Source: Acidimicrobiales bacterium (GTDB lineage: Bacteria; Actinomycetota; Acidimicrobiia; Acidimicrobiales; Bog-793). From it: a stretch of 64,000 nucleotides of DNA. Below the pieces are notes generated by a model. It worked only from the letters and a program-made list of their open reading frames with translations, had not been told where the DNA came from and did no database searches. The stretch's first letter is position 1. Each line of letters starts with the position of its first letter. The position numbers and the translations under genes are program-made. The stretch is from the NCBI GenBank assembly GCA_035294085.1, contig DATGLP010000025.1, forward strand, positions 1-64,000, read 5' to 3'. This document shows positions 34,939 through 48,095 of the stretch, one piece after another.

Positions 34939-36221
34939 TCGCCTGCTCCTTGCGCTTCGTCGGTTCGCCTCGCCGCGCCGCTCGGCGCCCCACGCGCCGC
35001 GGCGCGCGCGCGGGCGGCGAGGGCGGCGTCGAGCACCGCGCCCGCGATCGTACGCTTCGGCGCGAGGGGGACCTCGGTTCGCTCCCCCCAGGCGGTGAGG
35101 ATGGTCACCTCGTTCGTCTCGTGGGCGAAGCCGACGCCTGGGCGCGAGACGTCGTTCCACACGATGACGTCGATGCCCTTGGCAGCGAGCTTCGCCTCGG
35201 CCTCCTCGAGGCCACCGCCGGTCTCGGCGGCGAACCCGACGAGCACCTGACGGGGGCGCCGGCGCGAGGCGAGGAGGCCGAGGACGTCGGGCGTCGCCTC
35301 GAGCTCGAGCACCGGCGGCCCGTCGCGCCGCTTCAGCTTGCGCGGGGCGGGGCTCGCCGGCCGGAAGTCGGCGACCGCGGCCGCCATCACGACGACGTCG
35401 GCGAGCGGCGCCGCCTGCGCCACGGCCTCGGCGAGCTCGGCCGCCGTCTCGACGCGCACGACCTCGACGCCGCTCGGCGGTTCGAGCTCGCTCGCCGTGA
35501 CGAGGGTGACGCGCGCGCCGCGCGCCGCGGCGACCTCGGCGAGGGCGTGGCCCTGGCGGCCGGAGGAGCGGTTGGCGAGGTAGCGGACCGGGTCGATCGG
35601 CTCGCGGGTCCCGCCGGCCGTGACGAGGACGCGCAGCCCCGAGAGGTCGCGCCGGGCCGCCAGCAGGCGCTCGGCGGCCTCGAGGATCGCCTCGAGGCGG
35701 GCCAGCCGGCCCTCGCCGACGTCGCCGCCGGCCAGCCGGCCGTGCTCGGGGCCGACGACCGTCACCCCCCGCCGCTGGAGCGTGGCGAGGTTCTCCTGGA
35801 CGGCGGGGTGCCGCCACATCTCGGCGTGCATCGCGGGGCAGACGAGGACGGGGGCGGGTGTCGCGAGCAGCGTCGCCGTGAGCAGGTCCGAGGAGATCCC
35901 CGCGGCGTACGAGCCGAGCAGCCGGGCGGTCGCCGGCGCGACGACGACGAGGTCGGCGGCTCTGCCGAGGCGGGTGTGCGGGATCGCCTCGTCGCCGCCG
36001 AACAGCTCGGTGCGCGCCGGCTCGGAGGCGAGCGCCGAGAAGGTGGCGGCGCCGACGAAGCGGGTCGCCGCGCGGGTGAGGACGGGCGCGACGTGGGCGC
36101 CGGCGTCGACGAGGCGACGGCACAGCTCGACGGCCTTGTAGGCGGCGATGCCGCCGCTCACCCCGAGGACGACGAAGGCGCCCGACAGCCCGACCGGGCG
36201 CGAGCGCGCCTCGGGGTCCAC
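34935..36221 (-). CDS. coaBC: Bifunctional phosphopantothenoylcysteine decarboxylase/synthetase CoaBC
   Basis: 428-aa coenzyme A biosynthesis enzyme. The FMN-dependent decarboxylase half shows [14 protein letters not shown], the active-site His in [20 protein letters not shown] and [17 protein letters not shown]. The CTP-dependent ligase half has [36 protein letters not shown] and KLKRRDG (catalytic Lys). GTG start at 36221, 26 bases after rpoZ. Confidence 0.96.
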   Translation of the reverse strand: MDPEARSRPVGLSGAFVVLGVSGGIAAYKAVELCRRLVDAGAHVAPVLTRAATRFVGAATFSALASEPARTELFGGDEAIPHTRLGRAADLVVVAPATARLLGSYAAGISSDLLTATLLATPAPVLVCPAMHAEMWRHPAVQENLATLQRRGVTVVGPEHGRLAGGDVGEGRLARLEAILEAAERLLAARRDLSGLRVLVTAGGTREPIDPVRYLANRSSGRQGHALAEVAAARGARVTLVTASELEPPSGVEVVRVETAAELAEAVAQAAPLADVVVMAAAVADFRPASPAPRKLKRRDGPPVLELEATPDVLGLLASRRRPRQVLVGFAAETGGGLEEAEAKLAAKGIDVIVWNDVSRPGVGFAHETNEVTILTAWGERTEVPLAPKRTIAGAVLDAALAARARAAARGAPSGAARRTDEAQGAGE

Positions 36222-36247
36222 CGGCGCCGCCTCGGCGGGCTCGGCGC

Positions 36248-36565
36248 CTAGGAGGCCGGCTCGGCGCCGGCCCCGTCCTCGGACGAGGACAGCCCGTCGC
36301 CCGCCGGGTCCGCCTCGGGCTCGGGGAACCGGGCGCGCACCTTCGAGGCGGCGATCTCCTCGAGCGCGATGGACAGGGGCTTGCGGGCGATCGACGCCAC
36401 CTGCGGCGGGACGATGGCGCCGAGGCCCTCGCCGAGCTGGTTGAAGTAGGAGTTGATCTGACGGCCGCGCTTGGCGGCGAGGCTCACGAGGGTGAACTTC
36501 GAGTCGACCTTGTCGAGCAGCTCCTCGATCGGCGGCTCGGTCAGGGTGCTGCGCAGCTCCGGCAT
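36248..36565 (-). CDS. rpoZ: RNA polymerase omega subunit
   Basis: 105-aa subunit that latches onto beta-prime during polymerase assembly. Core: [31 protein letters not shown] (omega signature [18 protein letters not shown]) and [14 protein letters not shown]. The acidic tail after about residue 85 is longer than in most relatives. ATG at 36565, 43 bases after gmk. Confidence 0.95.
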   Translation of the reverse strand: MPELRSTLTEPPIEELLDKVDSKFTLVSLAAKRGRQINSYFNQLGEGLGAIVPPQVASIARKPLSIALEEIAASKVRARFPEPEADPAGDGLSSSEDGAGAEPAS

Positions 36566-36608
36566 CTCGCTCCTCGTGGCACGGCGGCAGGTCGAGCAGC
36601 GCGCGCCC

Positions 36609-37148
36609 TCACGCGCCGGCTCGCGCCCTCGCCACTATAGCCCTGAGCTCGGCGAGCGCCCGGTCGACGTCGTCGTTCACGACGACGTAGTCGGCGAGCC
36701 GCTCCCCCGCCTCGACCTCCCGCCCGGCGAGCTCGAGGCGGCGCCGCACGTGGGCCTCGTCGTCGCCGCGGGCCCGCAGCCGCCGGGCCTGCTCCTCGGG
36801 GGACGGCGGCAGCACGAGGATGCAGACGACGTCCTTGCAGCGCTCGACGACCTGGGCCGCGCCCTGGACGTCGATCTCGAGCACGACGTCGCAGCCCGCG
36901 GGCGGCTCGGGCGTCGGCGTCCCGTAGTAGTGGTCGAGGACGGTCGCCCACTCGAGGAAGCCCCCCGCCTTCGCCTTGGCGAGGAAGCGCTCCCGGTCGA
37001 CGAAGACGTAGGCGTCCTCGGGCTCGCCCGGGCGCCTCGGACGCGTCGTCCACGAGCGTGACAGCCACAGGCGCTCGTCGCTAGCGACGAGGCGCTCGAC
37101 GAGCGTCCCCTTGCCGGCCCCGCCGGGGCCGGACAGGACGAAGATCAG
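36609..37148 (-). CDS. gmk: Guanylate kinase, apparent CTG start
   Basis: 179-aa kinase converting GMP to GDP. P-loop [10 protein letters not shown] near the N-terminus, GMP-binding [13 protein letters not shown] and [15 protein letters not shown], and the LID region [13 protein letters not shown]. No ATG, GTG or TTG exists in this frame between the P-loop and far upstream. A CTG at 37148-37146 overlaps the mihF stop as CTGA, exactly like the GTGA/ATGA couplings elsewhere, and yields the expected N-terminus IFVLSGPGG after the start residue. I therefore call CTG. Confidence 0.9.
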   Translation of the reverse strand: MIFVLSGPGGAGKGTLVERLVASDERLWLSRSWTTRPRRPGEPEDAYVFVDRERFLAKAKAGGFLEWATVLDHYYGTPTPEPPAGCDVVLEIDVQGAAQVVERCKDVVCILVLPPSPEEQARRLRARGDDEAHVRRRLELAGREVEAGERLADYVVVNDDVDRALAELRAIVARARAGA

Positions 37149-37465
37149 GGCCGCTCGACGGCCTCGAGCAGCTGGTCGCGCTGCTTCGCGCCGAGGCCCT
37201 GCAGCCGGCGCGTCTCGCTGATGCCGACCTGCTCCATCAGCCGGCGCGCCTTCACCTTCCCGGTCCCCGGGAGGGACTCGAGGACGGAGAGGACCTTCAT
37301 CTTCCCGACGGTCTCGTCGGTGCCCGCCTTCGCGAGCAGGTCCTTCAGGTGGACCCTGCCGGTCTTCAGGTGGTCCTTCAGCTCGGCGCGCGCCTTGCGG
37401 GCCTGCGCCGCCTTGTCGAGGGCGGCCTTGCGCTGTTCGGGTGTGAGCGTGGGAGGTTGGGGCAT
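37145..37465 (-). CDS. mihF: Actinobacterial integration host factor mIHF
   Basis: 106-aa nucleoid-associated protein. The actinobacterial family landmarks are PPTLTPEQRKAALDKAAQARKAR at the N-terminus and, in the helix-two-turn-helix part, LESLPGTGKVKARRLMEQVGISETRRLQGLGAKQRDQLL. It bends DNA and is unrelated to proteobacterial IHF. First gene of the mihF-gmk-rpoZ-coaBC-metK-priA run; the ATG lies eight bases after a TATGGT box. Confidence 0.95.
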   Translation of the reverse strand: MPQPPTLTPEQRKAALDKAAQARKARAELKDHLKTGRVHLKDLLAKAGTDETVGKMKVLSVLESLPGTGKVKARRLMEQVGISETRRLQGLGAKQRDQLLEAVERP

Positions 37466-37473
37466 GAGTCGGT

Positions 37474-37479
37474 ACCATA
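37474..37479 (-). promoter_or_regulatory. -10 box of mihF, leaderless promoter
   Basis: TATGGT on the minus strand, eight bases before the mihF ATG, no ribosome binding site between. Likely main promoter of the mihF-to-priA operon. Confidence 0.55.
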
Positions 37480-37568
37480 GCGCGCCCGCGCCCGCCGCCA
37501 CCACGGCGCGCGACGCCGCGCCCCTGGTCGGAGCCGACGCCGGCGGACGGCGTTGCATACTGGGCCCC

Positions 37569-38567
37569 GTGGCCGGCCTCGCTCGCGCCCTCGCCTGCGC
37601 AGCGCTCGGCCTCGCCGCGACCGGCGCGCCGCTGCTCGAGCGCGCGCCGACCCCCTACCCCCTGCCGGCACCGCCGGTCGACCCGCCCCCGTGCACGACG
37701 CCCCCGCCGGGGCCGCCGCCGCGGCCGCTGCCGCCGCCGGCGGTCCCCGAGGCCTCCGTGCCGGTGCCGGCCCGGCCGGGCCCGCGCCGCGTCTCCCTCG
37801 ACGCCGTCGCGGGCAAGGGGATCTGGGTGACGGACTTCCCCGGGGACCGCGTCGACGCGGCCCGTCTCGTCGCGCTGGCCCGCCGGGCCCGCCTCAACGC
37901 CCTCTACGTGCGCACCGGCAGCACGCACGACGGCTTCTACGGCGGCCGCCTCCTCGCGGCTCTCGTCCCCCTCGCCCACCGGGCGCATCTGCGCGTGATC
38001 GCGTGGGACTTCCCGACGCTGTCGAACCCCGCGGCGGACGCGGCGCGCGCCGCCGACGCGCTGCGCGCCGGCGCGGACGCCTTCAGCCCCGACATCGAGG
38101 AGGCACCGGAGGGCACCTACCTCACGGCCCGGCGCGTCGCCTCCTACCTCTCGCTCGTGCGCCGCGACGCCGGCAGCCGCCCCGTCGTCGCCACCGTCCC
38201 GCGCCCGACGAGCCCGTCGCTCGCCGCCAGCCCCTACCCCTACCGCGCCGAGGCGCCGTACGTCGACGCCTTCGCCCCGATGGTCTACTGGTCGTGCACC
38301 GAGCCGGGGCTCGCCGCGTCGATCGCGGTCGCCGCGCTCTCGCGCCTGCGACCGGTCGTTCCGATCGGCCAGGACTACGACATGGGGAGCGAGGGCGGGC
38401 CGCCCGGCCTCCCCTCGGGCGCCGAGGTCTGGCGCTTCGTCGACGCCGCCCGCCGCGCCGGCGCGATCGGCGTCAGCCTCTACGACCTCGAGTCCGGCGG
38501 CCCCGTCCAGCTCGCCGCCCTGCGCGCCTACCCCTGGGCGCGGGTGCGGCCGAGCAGGCGCCCGTAG
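37569..38567 (+). CDS. Exported TIM-barrel protein, glycosyl-hydrolase-like
   Basis: 332-aa secreted protein. Signal sequence (LARALACAALGLAATGAPLL), a Pro-rich linker (residues ~30-75), then a barrel: GKGIWVTDFPGD, LNALYVRTGSTHDGF, LRVIAWDFPTLS, ADAFSPDIEEAPEGT (possible acidic catalytic pair), VDAFAPMVYWSC and AIGVSLYDLESG. The strand pattern resembles putative glycoside hydrolase barrels of the DUF4015 kind, but substrate and activity are unknown. GTG at 37569 sits seven bases after a CATACT box. Divergent from mihF, convergent with pyrF. Confidence 0.65.
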   Translation: MAGLARALACAALGLAATGAPLLERAPTPYPLPAPPVDPPPCTTPPPGPPPRPLPPPAVPEASVPVPARPGPRRVSLDAVAGKGIWVTDFPGDRVDAARLVALARRARLNALYVRTGSTHDGFYGGRLLAALVPLAHRAHLRVIAWDFPTLSNPAADAARAADALRAGADAFSPDIEEAPEGTYLTARRVASYLSLVRRDAGSRPVVATVPRPTSPSLAASPYPYRAEAPYVDAFAPMVYWSCTEPGLAASIAVAALSRLRPVVPIGQDYDMGSEGGPPGLPSGAEVWRFVDAARRAGAIGVSLYDLESGGPVQLAALRAYPWARVRPSRRP

Positions 38568-38585
38568 GGCGAGGCGGGCACCGCC

Positions 38586-39275
38586 TCACGAGGCGAGCGC
38601 GGCGACGAGCGCCTCGGCCGCGGCGAGCGGGTCGGGGGCCTGCGTCACGGCGCGTCCGACGACGAGGAGGTCGGCGCCGGCGGCGAGCGCCTCGGCGGGC
38701 GCCGCCGAGCGCGCCTGGTCGTGGCGCTCGCCGCCGGGTAGGCGGATCCCCGGGACGCAGGCGAGGAGGCCGGGGGCGGCCGCCCGCACCCCCGGGAGGT
38801 CCCCGGCCGCGCAGACGACGCCGCGGCAGCCGGCGCGCGCCGCGAGGGCGGCGCGCTCGGCGGCGAGGCCCGGGGCCGGCCCCTCGCTCGTGAGCACCGT
38901 GACCGCCAGCGCCGCGCCCGGCACGCCCGACGCCGCCGCGCCCTCCGCCAGGCCCGCCACGCCCGCCTCGAGCATCGCCGCGCCCCCCGCGGCGTGCAGC
39001 GTGAGGTAGCTCGCGCCCAGCCGTCCCGCCACGCGCGCGGCTCGCCCCACCGTCGTCGGGATGTCGTGCAGCTTGAGGTCGAGGAAGACCTCGTAGCCGA
39101 GGCTGGCGAGCGGCGCCAGGGCGGCGGGGCCCACGGCGCCGAACAGCTCGAGGCCGACCTTGGCCACGCCGAAGTAGGCGACGAGGGGGCGCGCGAGGGC
39201 GAGCGCCGCCTCGAGGGCCGCGCAGTCGAGGGCGAGGACGAGGCGCCGGCGCAGCGCCGGGCCGGGCTCAGCCAC
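38586..39275 (-). CDS. pyrF: Orotidine 5'-phosphate decarboxylase
   Basis: 229-aa last enzyme of UMP synthesis. The active-site motif is FLDLKLHDIPTTV (Asp-Lys-Asp array), with LVLALDCAALEAAL at the N-terminus, the phosphate loop CVPGIRLPGG and LLVVGRAVTQAPDPLAAAE at the end. GTG at 39275 overlaps the pyrD stop by eight bases. Last gene of the pyr operon. Confidence 0.95.
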   Translation of the reverse strand: MAEPGPALRRRLVLALDCAALEAALALARPLVAYFGVAKVGLELFGAVGPAALAPLASLGYEVFLDLKLHDIPTTVGRAARVAGRLGASYLTLHAAGGAAMLEAGVAGLAEGAAASGVPGAALAVTVLTSEGPAPGLAAERAALAARAGCRGVVCAAGDLPGVRAAAPGLLACVPGIRLPGGERHDQARSAAPAEALAAGADLLVVGRAVTQAPDPLAAAEALVAALAS

Positions 39276-40190
39276 CGCCAGCCCCGACGAGCTCGGCGAC
39301 GCGCCGCACGGCGCGAGCGGCGCACCACCGCTCGAGCTCGCCGACGAGCCGGAAGGCCGCCCGCGGGTCGACGAAGGTCGCCGTGCCGACCTGGACCGCC
39401 GAGGCGCCCGCGAGGAGCAGCTCCACGGCGTCCTCGGCCGTGAAGACGCCGCCGACGCCGACGATGGCGAGCTCGGGGAGCGCGCCGTGCACGTCGTGGA
39501 CGGCGCGCACGGCGATCGGGTGCAGCGCGCGCCCCGACACGCCGCCCCCGCCGGCGCCGAGGGCGAAGCGCCGCGTCTGGGGATCGATCGCCATGCCGAA
39601 CGCCGTGTTGACGAGGGTGACCGCCTGCGCGCCCGCCTGCGCGGCGGCCTCGGCCACGGCGACGAGGTCGGCGACGTTCGGCGAGAGCTTGGCCCACACC
39701 GGACGCCCGCAGGCCGCCACCGCCTCGACGGCGCGGGCCGTCGCGCCCGGCGACGCGCCGAAGAGCGCGTGGCGCTCCTCGACGTTCGGGCACGAGACGT
39801 TGACCTCGACGGCGACGACGCACGCCGGCGCGCCCGAGAGCAGCTCGCCGGCGCGCGCGTAGTCGTCGACCGACCGTCCCCACACGCTCGCCACGACGCG
39901 TGCCCCGCAGCGCTCGAGCGCCGGCAGCTCCTCGTCGAGCCACGCCGCGATCCCCGGACCGGCGAGCCCGACGCTGTTCAGCATGTAGCCCGGTCGGCCG
40001 GCGACCCTCGGCGGGCCGTTGCCCGGCCAGGGGTAGGCAGCGAGGGACTTCACGACGTGGGCGCCGAGCGCGGCGAGGTCGAAGTAGGCGGCGAGCTCCG
40101 CCCCGAGCCCGGCGGTGCCCGACGCCGTCATCACCGGGTTGGGGAGCAGGAGGGCGCCGACCCTCGTCGACAGGTCGACCGGCCGACTGC

Positions 40191-40194
<4 letters not shown>
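39268..40194 (-). CDS. pyrD: Dihydroorotate dehydrogenase, class 1B-type catalytic subunit
   Basis: 308-aa FMN enzyme oxidising dihydroorotate to orotate. The catalytic base is Cys in [11 protein letters not shown], typical of class 1; [28 protein letters not shown] and [18 protein letters not shown] fit class 1B. Class 1B normally needs the PyrK Fe-S/FAD subunit to pass electrons to NAD, but no pyrK is present: carB precedes directly (GTGA overlap) and pyrF follows. No membrane helix as in class 2. Confidence 0.92.
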
Positions 40195-44643
<4,449 letters not shown>

Positions 44644-44647
<4 letters not shown>

Positions 44648-45954
44648 CGCTGCGCCTCCCCGTCGACGACCACGGCCTCCCCCGCCACGACGGTGTGGCG
44701 GACCCGCCCGGTGAGCCGGCGGCCGGCGAAGGGCGTGTTGCGCGACCGGCTGGCGAGCGCCCGCGGGTCGACGACCCAGGTCGCCGACGGGTCGAAGACG
44801 CACAGGTGCGCCGGACGCCCGGCGGCCACCGGGCCGCCGTGGCCCGGTAGGCCGGCGATGCGCGCCGGGTGCGCGCTCAGGCGGGCGAAGAGGGCGCCGG
44901 GCGTGAGCAGCGGCGCCTCGGAGGCGCACAGCTCGCTGTGGCAGAGCGCGAGCGCCGTCTCGAGGCCGAGCATGCCCGGCGGGGCGGTCTCGAGCGGCTC
45001 GTCCTTCGCCTCGGGCGGGTGCGGGGCGTGGTCCGTCGCCACCGCGTCGACGACGCCGCTCGCGAGCGCCTCGCGCAGCGCCGCGACGTCCGCGTCCTCC
45101 CGCAGGGGCGGGTTCACCTTGAAGACGGGGTCGAAGCTCGCGAGGGCGGCGTCGGTGAGGACGAGGTGGTGCGGCGTCGCCTCGGCGGTGACCGGGAGGC
45201 CCTCGGCCTTCGCCGCGGCGACGAGCGCGACCGCGGCGCGCGTCGACAGGTGCAGGAGGTGCAGCCGGGCGCCGGTGAGCCGGACGAGGGCGAGGTCTCG
45301 CGCCACCATCGCGGACTCGGCGAGCGCCGGCTGGCCCGGGACCCCGAGGCGGCTCGACCAGGCTCCCTCGTGCATGAGTCCGCCCGCCGCGAGCGCCTCG
45401 TCCTCGCAGTGCTGGGCGAGCACGACGCCGAGGTCGGAGGCGTACTCGAGGGCGCGCCGCATCAGCCCGGCGTCCTGGACGCCGCGGCCGTCGTCGGTGA
45501 ACAGACGCACGCCGAGCGCCGCCATCTCCGCGAGCGGGGCGAGGCGCTCGCCGCGCCGGCCGACGGTGATCGCCCCGGCCACGGCCACCTCCACGCAGGC
45601 GCCGCGGCCGAGCGCCAGGACGTCGCGCGCCACCGAGGCGGAGTCGATCGCCGGCTCGGTGTTCGGCATCGCGACGACCGCGCTGTAGCCGCCGAGGGCG
45701 GCGGCCCGGGCGCCGGTCTCGACCGTCTCGGCGACCTCGCCGCCCGGCTCGCGCAGGTGCGCGTGGAGGTCGACGAGGCCGGGCGCGACGTAGCAGCCCG
45801 ACGCGTCCAACGTGCGCGCCCCGCGCGGCGCCTCGATCGCCGGGGCGACCTCGCGCACGAGCCCGCCCTCGACGAGCACGTCGGCCCGCCGCTCCCCCCG
45901 CTCGTCCACGACGGTCCCGCCGCGCACGACGAGCGTCGCCGCGCCCCTAGCCAC
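44644..45954 (-). CDS. pyrC: Dihydroorotase
   Basis: 436-aa class I (metal amidohydrolase) enzyme closing carbamoyl aspartate to dihydroorotate. Metal motif [13 protein letters not shown] near residue 61, [15 protein letters not shown] and the catalytic Asp in [14 protein letters not shown]. The position after the N-terminal TIM barrel where class I enzymes have a carboxylated Lys or Asp reads [15 protein letters not shown] at 45954, two bases after the pyrB stop reading downstream. Confidence 0.96.
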
Positions 45955-46951
45955 GGCCGGAGCGCGCGGCGCGCGCGCCGGCGCGCGCCTCGCCGACGGC
46001 CGGCTGGGCGAGGAGGAGGAAGAGGACGGCCATGCGCACCGCCACGCCGTTCCGCACCTGGCGGGTGACGAGGGACATCGGGGACGCGGCGACCTCGGCG
46101 TCGATCTCGACGCCCCGGTTCAGCGGCCCGGGGTGCAGCACGAGCGCGCCGGGGCGCAGGCGCGCGGCGCGGCGCGTGCTCAGGCCGAAGCGCTGCGCGT
46201 ACTCCCGCAGCGAGGGCAGGAGGTCGCCGCGCATGCGCTCGAGCTGCAGGCGCAGGAGGTAGACGACGTCGAGGTCCTCGAGCACGGCGTCGAGGTCGTG
46301 GCTCGTCGACACCGGCCAGCCCTCGAGGGAGGGCGGGAGCAGCGTCGAGGGCCCGACGAGGACGACCTCTGCGCCGAGCAGGGAGAAGGCGGCGACGTCC
46401 GAGCGGGCGACGCGCGAGTGGCGCACGTCGCCGACGATGCCGACGCGCAGCCCCGACAGGTCGCCCGGCGCCGTGCCGCGGCGCCGGGCGAGCGCCTCGC
46501 GGATCGTGAAGCAGTCGAGGAGCGCCTGGGTGGGGTGCTCGTGCTGGCCGTCGCCGGCGTTGACCACCGCGGCGGCGACCCAGGAGGCGACGCGCTGGGG
46601 CACCCCGGCCGACGGGTGGCGCACGACGAGCGCGTCCGCCCCCATGGCGTCGAGCGTCTCCACCGTGTCGCGCAGCGACTCGCCCTTGGCGAGCGACGAC
46701 GTCGCCGGGGCGAAGGTCATCGTGTCCGCGGAGAGCCGCTTCGCCGCCGCCTCGAAGGACAGGCGCGTGCGCGTCGAGGGCTCGAAGAAGACCGTGGCGA
46801 CGGTCCTGCCCCGCAGGGAGGGGACCTTCGGGATCGGGCGGTCGGCGACCTCGGAGAAGGCCTCGGCGAGGTCGAGCACCTCGAGGATCCCCTCCCGTCC
46901 GAGGTCGCCGATCGTGAGCAGGTGGCGCCGGGCCGGCGCCGCGCCCGTCAC
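45947..46951 (-). CDS. pyrB: Aspartate carbamoyltransferase catalytic subunit
   Basis: 334-aa enzyme joining carbamoyl phosphate and aspartate. Carbamoyl-phosphate motif FFEPSTRTRLSFEAAAKRL; His/Gln motif GDGQHEHPTQALLDCFTI; LHPGPLNRGVEID near the end. GTG at 46951 overlaps the pyrR stop (GTGA). No pyrI regulatory subunit, as expected outside enterobacteria and archaea. Confidence 0.97.
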   Translation of the reverse strand: MTGAAPARRHLLTIGDLGREGILEVLDLAEAFSEVADRPIPKVPSLRGRTVATVFFEPSTRTRLSFEAAAKRLSADTMTFAPATSSLAKGESLRDTVETLDAMGADALVVRHPSAGVPQRVASWVAAAVVNAGDGQHEHPTQALLDCFTIREALARRRGTAPGDLSGLRVGIVGDVRHSRVARSDVAAFSLLGAEVVLVGPSTLLPPSLEGWPVSTSHDLDAVLEDLDVVYLLRLQLERMRGDLLPSLREYAQRFGLSTRRAARLRPGALVLHPGPLNRGVEIDAEVAASPMSLVTRQVRNGVAVRMAVLFLLLAQPAVGEARAGARAARSGRG

Positions 46952-47514
46952 CTCGCCGCCTCGCCGAGGCGGACGCCCGCGAGCGTCGCCTCGACGAGCT
47001 CGTCGCGCCTCGTCGGCAGGTTCTTGCCGACGTAGTCGGGCCGGATCGGCAGCTCGCGATGCCCGCGGTCGACGAGCACCGCGAGCTGCACCGCGCGCGC
47101 CCTGCCGTGGTCGCCGAGCGCGTCGAGCGCGGCGCGCACGGTCCGGCCGGTGAACAGGACGTCGTCGACGAGGACGACGGTCCGCCCGGTGAGGTCGCCC
47201 GGCACCTGCGTCGCCTCCTCGGGCACGAGGGGGCGCAGTCCGATGTCGTCGCGGTAGAAGGAGACGTCGAGCGAGCCGAGGGGCACGGGCGCGCCGGTGA
47301 TCTCCTCGAGGTGGCGCGCGAGACGGGCCGCGATCGGCACGCCGCCGGTCTGCAGGCCGAGCAGGACGAGGTCCGCCGCCCCGTGGTTGCGCTCGACGAC
47401 CTCGTGGGCGATGCGCACGAGGGCCCGGCCGACGTCCTCGGGCCCCATGATCACGGCACGGGGGACGAAGGCGCGCCCGCCTCGGCGCGCCAGGCGCCGC
47501 TCTCGCTCGGCCAC
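46948..47514 (-). CDS. pyrR: Pyrimidine operon regulator PyrR (uracil phosphoribosyltransferase fold)
   Basis: 188-aa RNA-binding regulator that senses UMP. PRPP motif VVLVDDVLFTGRTVRAALD; N-terminal ALVRIAHEVVERN; dimer loop SFYRDDIGLRP. First gene of pyrR-B-C-carA-B-D-F. Starting at the GTG at 47514 leaves about 20 residues ahead of the usual N-terminus; an ATG at PRAVIMGPEDVG is an alternative. A GGAGGG site lies four bases upstream, next to a PyrR-binding loop, so it should control its own translation. Confidence 0.95.
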   Translation of the reverse strand: MAERERRLARRGGRAFVPRAVIMGPEDVGRALVRIAHEVVERNHGAADLVLLGLQTGGVPIAARLARHLEEITGAPVPLGSLDVSFYRDDIGLRPLVPEEATQVPGDLTGRTVVLVDDVLFTGRTVRAALDALGDHGRARAVQLAVLVDRGHRELPIRPDYVGKNLPTRRDELVEATLAGVRLGEAAR

Positions 47515-47532
47515 CGATCCCTCCGCGTCCGT

Positions 47533-47552
47533 ACGGGCCTCGCCGGACCCGT
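47533..47552 (-). promoter_or_regulatory. PyrR-binding RNA loop in the pyr leader
   Basis: The minus-strand RNA reads ACGGGTCCGGCGAGGCCCGT: a 5-bp stem (ACGGG/CCCGT) closing a loop with TCCGGCGAGG, which matches the conserved core of PyrR-binding loops (UCCnGnGAGG). It ends eight bases before the GGAGGG ribosome binding site of pyrR, so bound PyrR could block ribosomes, as reported for mycobacteria, rather than cause attenuation. No terminator is seen in the leader. Confidence 0.75.
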
Positions 47553-47569
47553 TTCACGTACCGCCGGCG

Positions 47570-47575
47570 ATCCTA
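47570..47575 (-). promoter_or_regulatory. -10 box of the pyr operon
   Basis: TAGGAT on the minus strand, about 55 bases before the pyrR start. It would give a leader long enough to hold the PyrR loop. No clear -35. Confidence 0.5.
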
Positions 47576-47632
47576 GCGCCGGGAAACGGGGGCTCGCCGG
47601 TCCCGCCCGCCCGACGATGGCCGGGCGCCCGG

Positions 47633-47638
47633 TAGCGT
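47633..47638 (+). promoter_or_regulatory. -10 box of the PLDc_N/SHOCT gene
   Basis: TAGCGT, followed by a short leader with AGGAGG at 47651-47656, four bases before the ATG at 47661. One of the few plus-strand genes here with an ordinary ribosome binding site. Confidence 0.55.
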
Positions 47639-47660
47639 GGTGGCGCCGAGAGGAGGTGCC

Positions 47661-48065
47661 ATGGTCGCGGCGCAGTTCGGGGCGGGGCAGGTCGCGTACT
47701 CGATCCTGTGGTTCTTCCTCTTCTTCGTCGAGATCTGGCTGATGCTGAGCGTCTTCATCGACGTCTTCCGCAGCCACGACCTGCGGGGCTGGGCGAAGGC
47801 GGCCTGGATCATCTTCGTCCTCGCCGTCCCGCTCCTCGGCATCCTCGCCTACCTCATCGTGCGCGGGGACAAGATGCGCGCCCACCAGCTGCACGCCTCC
47901 CCGTGGCGCGAGGGCGTACCCGGGGCGCCGACCAGCGGTCCCGGCTACCAGCGCAGCGTCGTCGAGGACCTCCACCGCCTCGCCGAGCTGCGCGACCGCG
48001 GCGACATCTCGGCCGACGAGTACCGGCGCCTGAAGGAGCACCTCCTCGGCGACCACGGCATCTGA
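47661..48065 (+). CDS. Small membrane protein with PLDc_N and SHOCT domains
   Basis: 134-aa protein. Residues ~8-62 are a PLDc_N-type double membrane hairpin (SILWFFLFFVEIWLMLSVF, AAWIIFVLAVPLLGILAYLIV); residues ~100-130 are a SHOCT motif (DLHRLAELRDRGDISADEYRRLKEHLLG), thought to mediate oligomer contacts. Such proteins are common in actinobacteria and their role is unknown. ATG behind AGGAGG. Divergent from pyrR. Confidence 0.85.
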   Translation: MVAAQFGAGQVAYSILWFFLFFVEIWLMLSVFIDVFRSHDLRGWAKAAWIIFVLAVPLLGILAYLIVRGDKMRAHQLHASPWREGVPGAPTSGPGYQRSVVEDLHRLAELRDRGDISADEYRRLKEHLLGDHGI

Positions 48066-48095
48066 GGACCCCTCGGCCGGCGCGGCGCGCGCCGC

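Noticed and set aside
34939-35100. SAM riboswitch for metK
   Set aside because: metK starts inside the coaBC stop (GTGA) in mid-operon; there is no leader to hold one.
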